Assembly (NCBI GenBank): GCA_015067945.1
Contig: SVLM01000014.1
Coordinates: 1-45,936, forward strand
DNA from: Oscillospiraceae bacterium
Lineage (GTDB): Bacteria; Bacillota; Clostridia; Oscillospirales; Oscillospiraceae
DNA: 45,936 bases
Direction of reading: 5' to 3'
Shown here one piece after another: positions 10,288 through 15,530 of this stretch. Numbering within the stretch: the stretch's first letter is position 1; each line of letters begins with the position of its first letter. The notes under the pieces are model-generated. The model was not told the origin of the DNA and searched no databases. It saw only the letters and a list, made by a program, of their open reading frames with translations. Position numbers and translations under genes: made by a program.

Positions 10288-10412
10288 GCAAATGGATGAT
10301 GGCATAAAAGGGCATAATATCCAATATGTTCTACTAGAATACCATATCCACAATTGAATGTCAACTGTTTTTTTGCGATTCCCGGAGCTTTTTGCTTCGG
10401 TTTTTTATTTTT
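10288..10412 (+). ncRNA. Candidate small RNA antisense to the rpoB leader
   Basis: About 125 nt bounded by a near-consensus promoter and a textbook terminator (7-bp stem, then about 13 T with one A). It contains only a 21-codon frame (ATG at 10293) with no ribosome binding site, so it is more likely noncoding. The first ~42 nt would be exactly complementary to the 5' end of the rpoB mRNA, because the rpoB promoter (10336-10364) is read from within this region. The transcript therefore crosses the rpoB promoter. No known RNA family is recognised. Confidence 0.5.
10336..10364 (-). promoter_or_regulatory. rpoBC promoter
   Basis: On the minus strand TTGACA (10359-10364) and TATTCT (10336-10341) are 17 bp apart. 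The predicted start is near 10329. It is the best promoter upstream of rpoB and lies inside the opposing small-RNA unit. Confidence 0.7.
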
Positions 10413-10414
10413 TT
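10382..10414 (+). terminator. Terminator of the candidate small RNA
   Basis: Stem CCGGAGC / GCTTCGG with a TTTTT loop, then TTTTTTATTTTTTT. The T-run marks it as a plus-strand terminator, although no plus-strand protein gene lies upstream; this supports a short plus-strand transcript. Confidence 0.8.
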
Positions 10415-10418
10415 GCAC

Positions 10419-10453
10419 AAAAAATCCGCCCGGCTGCACCGAGCGGATTTTTT
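10419..10453. terminator. Bidirectional terminator of the phosphoribosyltransferase gene
   Basis: AAAAAATCCGC pairs with GCGGATTTTTT around a 13-nt loop. Symmetric A and T runs allow termination on both strands. It lies 8 nt beyond the stop codon of the leftward phosphoribosyltransferase gene. Confidence 0.85.
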
Positions 10454-10461
10454 CATTTTGT

Positions 10462-11097
10462 TTACAGTGCCGAATAGCCAAAGCTGTTGACCAAGGCATC
10501 CAGCTTTCTGCCCTGCTTGCAGTAGGGGCATTCCCGGTAATCATAGCTTGCATAGTCCGGAATATCGTCCACGCTGTAGATGGAACGGACCGGATGTCCC
10601 TCCACCTCGTCCACTGCACGGTAGATCGCTGCGATGCCGGCAACATAACCACCGTAGTAGCCGATGGCTTCGATGGACCGCTTGGCGGTATAGCCGGTGG
10701 AAACGGAGGCCATCAGAATCAGCACGTGCTTATTACGCAGCATGGGCTGAATGTTATCCCGGAAGATCATCTGGGAATTGCCGTTGAACTCCGGCTCCAG
10801 CACATAGATGGTCTGGTGCTGGTTAATGGTGCGGAAACCGGTCTTGGTCAGCTCCTCCGCAACGCAAGTGCCCAGAACCGCAGTACCATCCAGACACAGG
10901 ATGGTGTCCACAGGGGTATTATTGATAAAATGGGAAACCAACTCACGGGCACTTTCCTTAGCCTCGGACAGTCGGGTTTTCTGATATGTAATATCGATAT
11001 AGTAATTAATGTGGGAGTGGTTGGTGGCAAAATGGCCGTAGGCCACCCGCAGGGGTACCTTGCCGTGGCGAATGGGAAGTTTGGTCAATTCGATCAT
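10462..11097 (-). CDS. Phosphoribosyltransferase-like protein, diverged, CPYC near C-terminus
   Basis: A 211-aa protein with a type I phosphoribosyltransferase-like layout (related to the orotate PRTase group by overall pattern). The expected PRPP loop, a hydrophobic strand ending in two acidic residues then TG, reads LILMASVSTG here, so both acidic residues are lost. The C-terminus carries CPYC (SYDYRECPYCKQG), a half zinc-ribbon. Catalysis is thus uncertain; a regulatory or RNA/nucleotide-sensing role is possible. The ATG at 11097 is preceded by AGGAGG; the longer frame would begin in the leader hairpin. It is a single-gene unit behind an attenuator-like leader. Confidence 0.65.
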   Translation of the reverse strand: MIELTKLPIRHGKVPLRVAYGHFATNHSHINYYIDITYQKTRLSEAKESARELVSHFINNTPVDTILCLDGTAVLGTCVAEELTKTGFRTINQHQTIYVLEPEFNGNSQMIFRDNIQPMLRNKHVLILMASVSTGYTAKRSIEAIGYYGGYVAGIAAIYRAVDEVEGHPVRSIYSVDDIPDYASYDYRECPYCKQGRKLDALVNSFGYSAL

Positions 11098-11127
11098 AAT
11101 TCGTTTCCTCCTAGCTGGTGTAAAAAG

Positions 11128-11183
11128 AAAAGCGTTTTGATATCCGGCACAGCGTTTCGCCGGATGTTCCAAAACGCTTTTTT
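11128..11183 (-). promoter_or_regulatory. Attenuator-like hairpin in the phosphoribosyltransferase leader
   Basis: On the minus strand AAAGCGTTTTG pairs with CAAAACGCTTT and an inner ATCCGGC/GCCGGAT pair extends the stem; TTTTCTTTTT follows, then the ribosome binding site. The loop contains GAAACGCT, which can pair instead with the 5' AGCGTTT, giving a mutually exclusive fold. It is either the NUDIX gene terminator, a transcription attenuator, or both; the promoter at 11186-11215 is upstream of it. Confidence 0.6.
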
Positions 11184-11185
11184 TC

Positions 11186-11215
11186 ATTATATCGCAGAAT
11201 AGGTATTTTTGGCAA
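11186..11215 (-). promoter_or_regulatory. Promoter of the phosphoribosyltransferase gene
   Basis: Minus strand: TTGCCA (11210-11215), 18-bp spacer, TATAAT (11186-11191). The start is predicted near 11179, at a run of seven A, immediately before the terminator-like hairpin. Confidence 0.6.
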
Positions 11216-11241
11216 GCGGAGATTGTTCCAAAAATATAGTC

Positions 11242-11754
11242 TCAATCTTGTGCAGTTTGCCGTTTCTTCAGATCCGGCTCCTGCCGCAGGAACTGATTGG
11301 CAATGATACGGCAGATCTGTTTTGTGCGGATCATCTCGTGGATATCGGCAAAGCTCGCCCACTGGACGCCGTCGGTTTCACCGGGCAGCAGAACAATTTG
11401 GTTCAGGGGTGTTTGCCGCCGCAAGCAGTAGAAGTCATAGTGGACATGGGCGTCCCGGTCAGAGCCCAGCAACTCAAATTCCTCCTGCTCCGCCCGGATA
11501 CCGGTCTCCTCAAAAAGCTCCCTGGCAATGGCCTGCCGACTGGTCTCCCCTGCTTTGGCCGCACCGCCAGAGTTCTCCCAAGTGCCGGCAAAGCTCTTGC
11601 CTTTGGCCCGGCGGGTCAGCAGAAGATTGCCCTTGCCGTCGTAGACCCACACGCAAACCACCAGCCCGTACTCACCGGGTTTCCAGGAGGAACCCCGACG
11701 GTGCACCCGGCCGGTTAAATTTCTGTGCTCGTCGTAAATATCATTGAATTCCAT
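11242..11754 (-). CDS. NUDIX hydrolase
   Basis: A 170-aa NUDIX-superfamily pyrophosphohydrolase, resembling the isopentenyl-diphosphate isomerase-like branch (YfcD type). The Nudix box is recognisable: GGAAKAGETSRQAIARELFEETGI, with REL-EE-TG at about residues 80-91. The N-terminal FNDIYDEHRNLTGRVHRRG is typical of the YfcD type, whose substrates are mostly unknown. The ATG follows a GAGG site by 7 nt. It appears to be a single-gene unit, with promoter at 11785-11813 and possible termination at 11128-11183. Confidence 0.9.
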   Translation of the reverse strand: MEFNDIYDEHRNLTGRVHRRGSSWKPGEYGLVVCVWVYDGKGNLLLTRRAKGKSFAGTWENSGGAAKAGETSRQAIARELFEETGIRAEQEEFELLGSDRDAHVHYDFYCLRRQTPLNQIVLLPGETDGVQWASFADIHEMIRTKQICRIIANQFLRQEPDLKKRQTAQD

Positions 11755-11784
11755 GGTATTGCCTCTTCGTTCATAGATAGGAAG

Positions 11785-11813
11785 ATTATACCACTCCCCT
11801 GACCAAATTGCAA
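11785..11813 (-). promoter_or_regulatory. Promoter of the NUDIX gene
   Basis: Minus strand: TTGCAA (11808-11813), 17-bp spacer, TATAAT (11785-11790); predicted start near 11778, about 24 nt before the ATG. Confidence 0.7.
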
Positions 11814-11821
11814 CACTATAG

Positions 11822-11856
11822 AAAAAAGAGGATGTGCGGTTGGCACATCCTCTTTC
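11822..11856 (-). terminator. Terminator of the hydrogenase gene
   Basis: A 13-bp stem (AAAGAGGATGTGC / GCACATCCTCTTT, 5-nt loop) followed on the minus strand by T residues, 28 nt after the hydrogenase stop codon. Confidence 0.85.
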
Positions 11857-11883
11857 GGACGAGCGATGCTCGCCCCCACATTT

Positions 11884-13389
11884 TTAGTCAAGGGTTTCGG
11901 CTTTATCCCGGTAGGGGCTGTCCAGGGGGCTTTCCGTTTGAGCCTCTTTCTGATAGCGACCTACTACCGTTGCTGCCAGCTCCACCGGCAGCAGCGTTCC
12001 CGCTCCGGCCACACAGCCGCCGGGACAGGCCATACCCTCCAGAAGGTAGCCGTTGTATTTACCGGCCTTAGCCAAGGTCATCAGCTTCCGGCATTCCCTG
12101 AGGCCTTCTGCACGGGCAGTTTTGACCTCCACCTCGGGATGGGTTTCCTGAATTACCTTGGTCACAGCTCCAGCGACACCGCCGGACACCGCAAAACCGC
12201 GGCCGGTGGCTGTACCCTCGTTCAGGTCAAACATGGGCTCAATGGTCTCGAAATCGACCTGCTTCGCCTCAAACATACCCTGCAGCTCCTCAAAGGTCAG
12301 CACAAAGTCCACATCGGAACGGATATCTGCCCGGATCGCCTCCAGCTTCTTCGCGGCACAGGGGCCCACAAAGACCACCTTACAGCCCGGATACTTCTGC
12401 TTCATCAGCCGGGCGGTGAACACCATAGGTGTCAGTGTCATGGAAATCTTCCCCACTTCGCTGGGGAACAGCTTATAGATCATGGAATGCCAAGCCGGGC
12501 AGCAGGAAGTTGCCATATAGTTCTGCTCAGCAGGAACTTTCTCCAAAAAGTCCTTTGCCTCCTCGATGGTGCACATATCCGCACCTACAGCAACCTCCAC
12601 CACACGATGGAAGCCCAGCTGCTTCATAGCGGCAATAAACTTGCCCGGGGTGGAGAACTTACCGAACTGGCCGATAAAGGCCGGGGCCACAATAGCAATA
12701 ACCTTTTCTTCCTTACGGATGGACTGGATGACCTGGAATATCTGACCCTTGTCCACAATGGCACCGAAGGGGCAGCTGACCAGGCACTGACCGCAGGCCA
12801 CGCATTTATCCTGATTGATGGTGGCTCTGCCGTACTCGTCGGACACGATGGCATCCATGCCGCAGGCCGCGGCACAGGGTCGCTCCAGATGAATGATGGC
12901 ATGGTAGGGGCAGGCCTTGGCACATTTGCCGCACTTGATGCACTTGTCCGGATCGATGTAGCTCTTGCCATTGACAAAAGAAATAGCGTCCTTGGGGCAC
13001 ACCTTTTGGCAGGATGCAGCCAGACAGTTTTGGCAGCTTTCTGTCACCCGGTACTGATTGGTGGGGCAAGCATGGCAGGCATAGGGAATGATGTTGACCA
13101 GGGGCGGCTCATAGTAAGCCTCAGCCGCGGCAGCAGCATCCATGCCATCGGTCATCAAAGACCTTGTCTGAATCGGACGCACACCCAGGCCCATGGCCAA
13201 ACGCACCCGTTCACCGGCAATGGCACGCTCCAGAAAAACAGACTCCCGGTGCAGCGGCCGGTCGCCGGGGACAATAATGTAGGGCAGGTCTTCTGCCTTG
13301 GTATAGTCTCCCCCGTCGTAGGCCATTCTGGCCACCTCGGTAAAGACTTTCTTTCGAATATCGGTGATCAGCGAAGGAATACCACGCAC
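11884..13389 (-). CDS. [FeFe]-hydrogenase, group B-like, monomeric
   Basis: A 501-aa iron-sulfur protein that would reduce protons or oxidise H2 at an H-cluster, probably with ferredoxin. The N-terminal half carries several Cys motifs for [4Fe-4S] clusters (e.g. CIKCGKCAKACPYHAI and CVACGQCLVSCPFGAI). The H-cluster signatures are TSCCPAW (about residue 295), GPCAAKK (about 340) and MACPGGC (about 450); the TSCCPAW and GPC variants are typical of group B rather than classic group A. The start is a GTG at 13389, with AAGGAGG 7 nt upstream. No maturase genes are nearby. It is a single-gene unit. Confidence 0.9.
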   Translation of the reverse strand: MRGIPSLITDIRKKVFTEVARMAYDGGDYTKAEDLPYIIVPGDRPLHRESVFLERAIAGERVRLAMGLGVRPIQTRSLMTDGMDAAAAAEAYYEPPLVNIIPYACHACPTNQYRVTESCQNCLAASCQKVCPKDAISFVNGKSYIDPDKCIKCGKCAKACPYHAIIHLERPCAAACGMDAIVSDEYGRATINQDKCVACGQCLVSCPFGAIVDKGQIFQVIQSIRKEEKVIAIVAPAFIGQFGKFSTPGKFIAAMKQLGFHRVVEVAVGADMCTIEEAKDFLEKVPAEQNYMATSCCPAWHSMIYKLFPSEVGKISMTLTPMVFTARLMKQKYPGCKVVFVGPCAAKKLEAIRADIRSDVDFVLTFEELQGMFEAKQVDFETIEPMFDLNEGTATGRGFAVSGGVAGAVTKVIQETHPEVEVKTARAEGLRECRKLMTLAKAGKYNGYLLEGMACPGGCVAGAGTLLPVELAATVVGRYQKEAQTESPLDSPYRDKAETLD

Positions 13390-13426
13390 ACGATCGCCTC
13401 CTTAGATTCCATTATCTTTTACCGCC

Positions 13427-13455
13427 ATTATACTGTTGCGGGCATTGTTCGTCAA
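13427..13455 (-). promoter_or_regulatory. Promoter of the hydrogenase gene
   Basis: Minus strand: TTGACG (13450-13455), 17-bp spacer, TATAAT (13427-13432); start near 13420, about 30 nt before the GTG codon. Confidence 0.75.
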
Positions 13456-13508
13456 GAGATTTGGGCGTTTTACCAAGATTTCCAAAAGAACAGTTTTTTG
13501 ACAAACTG

Positions 13509-13542
13509 AAGAAAAGGAGATGCCGCAGCATCTCCTTTTCTT
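13509..13542 (-). terminator. Terminator of the YwaF-like gene
   Basis: AAGAAAAGGAGATGC pairs with GCATCTCCTTTTCTT around a 4-nt loop. It lies directly after the stop codon of the leftward membrane protein gene and is a long, nearly perfect palindrome. Confidence 0.85.
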
Positions 13543-13543
13543 A

Positions 13544-14311
13544 TCAAACAGGTTGGTGTTTTTTACCGGTGAAGACCAGCTTTACCAGCTGCTTACCCAG
13601 CCAGTACCCCAGCTGAACCACCAGAATGTCCAGCACGGTAACAATCACGACATACATCAGTGCAGCGACCAGAGATCCCAGGGAATTCTCCACCGCCTGA
13701 CGCACCGCCTCCAGAGGAGCAATGTTGCACACATAGAAATTGTTGAAATTGGTCTGCAAAATATGTGCCATAGAGGCGGACACTACACAGAAGCCCACCG
13801 TAAACAGTGCCACCGCCTTGACGCCGCCCTGATGGGCAGGTTCTGCCAAGCCAAGGGCAGCGATCAGAATAAAGGCGAAAATGACGATATTATGGAAGGT
13901 CACTGTATGGAAATCCAAATAATTTTCGAAATATCCAGTGATATTCCAGGCACCATAGATCAAATTGGGATAAATCAGGGTCAGCAGCGTAGTGGCGGCA
14001 CAAATTGCCATGGTGATCTGCCGCACCGTCTGACAGTGCTTGCCGGTATAGAAGGCCATCAGGGGCATCATAAAGATGAACAAGGAGCAGAAATGGAACG
14101 GAAGATGGTAAAGGTCATAGCCGTTACGGAAAGAAACAACCTGCTTGCCGATTTCCAGCAGCACAATGGCCACCGCCAAAATCTGAAACGGGATCATTCG
14201 GATTTTGATATCCATCTTACCGATGGTCAGCCGCAGAACAACAGCGATCACAATCATTGCCACCACAGCCAACGGCAGGGTTCGGGCGTGTTCAGGTGTC
14301 CACAGTTCCAT
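13544..14311 (-). CDS. YwaF-like integral membrane protein (TIGR02206 type)
   Basis: A 255-aa polytopic membrane protein with about seven hydrophobic segments and conserved features of the YwaF/TMEM164-like family: YHLPFHFCSLF near the middle, FHNIVIF, and NNFYVCNIAPLE towards the C-terminus. His and Cys residues in the HFCSLF segment are characteristic. Function in bacteria is unknown; eukaryotic TMEM164 is described as an acyltransferase in ether-phospholipid metabolism, so a lipid role is only a speculation. The ATG at 14311 is favoured by GAGAGG 8 nt upstream. Confidence 0.8.
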   Translation of the reverse strand: MELWTPEHARTLPLAVVAMIVIAVVLRLTIGKMDIKIRMIPFQILAVAIVLLEIGKQVVSFRNGYDLYHLPFHFCSLFIFMMPLMAFYTGKHCQTVRQITMAICAATTLLTLIYPNLIYGAWNITGYFENYLDFHTVTFHNIVIFAFILIAALGLAEPAHQGGVKAVALFTVGFCVVSASMAHILQTNFNNFYVCNIAPLEAVRQAVENSLGSLVAALMYVVIVTVLDILVVQLGYWLGKQLVKLVFTGKKHQPV

Positions 14312-14343
14312 GGAGGTTCCTCTCTTTCGCAATTTATGAACAA

Positions 14344-14372
14344 ATTATAACAAAATTGCAAACAGATGGCAA
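14344..14372 (-). promoter_or_regulatory. Promoter of the YwaF-like gene
   Basis: Minus strand: TTGCCA (14367-14372), 17-bp spacer, TATAAT (14344-14349); start near 14337. Confidence 0.65.
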
Positions 14373-14420
14373 TGTTCCGATTTTTAAGATATTCTTAAGT
14401 TCGTGAAATCAGCAAAGGAA

Positions 14421-14449
14421 TTGACGAACAGACTTCTCCGCAGTAAAAT
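14421..14449 (+). promoter_or_regulatory. Promoter of the YwlG-family gene
   Basis: Plus strand: TTGACG (14421-14426), 17-bp spacer, TAAAAT (14444-14449); start near 14456, just before the AAGGAGG at 14465-14471. Confidence 0.65.
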
Positions 14450-14477
14450 AACAGCAAACGCAACAAGGAGGATGACT

Positions 14478-15017
14478 ATGTCCATTTACGAACAGACAAC
14501 CGCAGCCATTGCAGAGCTCTGCGAAAAAGCGAAACTGAAGCCCGGTGCCATCGTGGTGGTGGGATGCTCCACCAGCGAGGTGCTGGGTGCGAAGATCGGC
14601 ACCAACTCCGACCCCTATGTGGCCAGAGATATTTTCCGGGCCCTCTACGATTTCACCGGTCGCAAGGGACTGCACCTTGCCGTGCAGTGCTGCGAGCATT
14701 TGAACCGGGCCATTATCACCGAGCGTGAGGCTGTGCCCTTTGCTGAGCCGGTCAATGTTGTTCCCCAAACCAAGGCCGGCGGCTCTCTGGCAACTCAGGC
14801 ATATGCCGGCTTTGCCGATCCGGTGGCTGTGGAAGAAATCAAGGCAGATGCCGGACTGGATATTGGATTTACCATGATCGGTATGCATCTAAAAAAGGTT
14901 GCTGTTCCGCTGCGGCTGGAGAACAACGCCATCGGCGAAGCCATGGTACTTGCCGCCCGCACCCGACCCAAGTTTATTGGCGGTGCTCGGGCTGTATACG
15001 ACGAAGAAATGCTATAA
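14478..15017 (+). CDS. ywlG: YwlG/UPF0340 family protein (TIGR01440)
   Basis: A 179-aa soluble protein of the conserved Firmicutes YwlG family, of unknown function. Recognisable segments are VVVGCSTSEVLG near residue 30, the central LAVQCCEHLNRAIITERE and the C-terminal TRPKFIGGARAVYDEE. The ATG at 14478 is chosen because AAGGAGG ends 6 nt before it; the ATG at 14472 touches the ribosome binding site. It is a single-gene unit with its own promoter and terminator. Confidence 0.9.
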   Translation: MSIYEQTTAAIAELCEKAKLKPGAIVVVGCSTSEVLGAKIGTNSDPYVARDIFRALYDFTGRKGLHLAVQCCEHLNRAIITEREAVPFAEPVNVVPQTKAGGSLATQAYAGFADPVAVEEIKADAGLDIGFTMIGMHLKKVAVPLRLENNAIGEAMVLAARTRPKFIGGARAVYDEEML

Positions 15018-15022
15018 AAATG

Positions 15023-15044
15023 AGGAGGCCAAGCCTCCTTTTTT
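15023..15044 (+). terminator. Terminator of the YwlG-family gene
   Basis: Stem AGGAGGC / GCCTCCT with loop CAA and a six-T run, 6 nt after the stop codon. Confidence 0.85.
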
Positions 15045-15083
15045 GGGTGCCGGTGTCCTGTTGCGATGTTGGTCCTCGGTATT

Positions 15084-15120
15084 AAGAAAAGGGATACCCC
15101 GGTGGGGTATCCCTTTTCTT
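15084..15120. terminator. Palindromic terminator between ywlG and tRNA-Leu
   Basis: AAGAAAAGGGATACCCC and its exact inverse flank a 3-nt loop. It abuts the CCA end of the leftward tRNA and is its likely terminator; symmetry means it can also stop plus-strand transcription. Confidence 0.8.
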
Positions 15121-15205
15121 GGTGCCGGTGACCGGACTCGAACCGGTACGCTGTCGCCAGCGGTGGATTTTGAGTCCACTACGTCTACCATTCCATCACA
15201 CCGGC
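15120..15205 (-). tRNA. tRNA-Leu(CAA)
   Basis: An 86-nt class II tRNA with encoded CCA. Read on the minus strand it has acceptor stem GCCGGTG/CACCGGC, anticodon stem GTGGA/TCCAC with loop CTCAAAA (anticodon CAA, Leu codon TTG), a long variable arm (CGCTGGCGACAGCG) and a GGTTCGAGTCC T-arm. All arms pair. The nearest upstream promoter (15421-15449) reads first through a truncated copy of the same tRNA. Confidence 0.95.
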
Positions 15206-15356
15206 AGGTGTGTTCTTATTGTGGCCGCTTTCAGCGGCAAGATGTCGCCATCGTTTGCGGTGCCCGGTGCTCTCCTTGGCCTACGCCTGCGTCGCTCACC
15301 GACCGCTGCACCCACTACACCCTCGCTTGACTCCGCCACTGGCGGCGCTCGGGTTC

Positions 15357-15405
15357 GTGCCGGTGGATTTTGAGTCCACTACGTCTACCATTCCATCACA
15401 CCGGC
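15357..15405 (-). pseudogene. Internally deleted tRNA-Leu copy
   Basis: The 5' half of the tRNA-Leu (15361-15405) repeats 15161-15205 exactly and the identity continues a few bases into the flank. On its other side GTGCCGGTG (15357-15365) matches the tRNA 3' acceptor end, so the copy looks like a complete tRNA-Leu that lost the T-arm, variable arm and part of the anticodon stem by recombination between short CGGTG repeats. It cannot fold as a functional tRNA. The ~150 nt between copies contain no recognised feature. Confidence 0.8.
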
Positions 15406-15420
15406 AGGTGTTGCTACCAT

Positions 15421-15449
15421 AGTATAGTACACTTTTATCAAAATTGCAA
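15421..15449 (-). promoter_or_regulatory. tRNA-Leu promoter
   Basis: Minus strand: TTGCAA (15444-15449), 17-bp spacer, TATACT (15421-15426); start near 15414. The transcript would run through the truncated copy before the intact tRNA. Confidence 0.7.
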
Positions 15450-15474
15450 GTAAAATTTTGTGCTTGTTTATTTC

Positions 15475-15503
15475 TTGTATTTTCCCCCCTTTTCCGATAT
15501 GAT
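15475..15503 (+). promoter_or_regulatory. Promoter of the GH2 glycosidase gene
   Basis: Plus strand: TTGTAT (15475-15480), 17-bp spacer, TATGAT (15498-15503); start near 15510, 21 nt before the ATG. Confidence 0.6.
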
Positions 15504-15530
15504 AAACAAAAATGCAAGGAGGGTTCTGTC

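Noticed and set aside
11866..13509. Long plus-strand frame opposite the hydrogenase
   Set aside because: Shadow of the clear iron-sulfur protein; no start signal.
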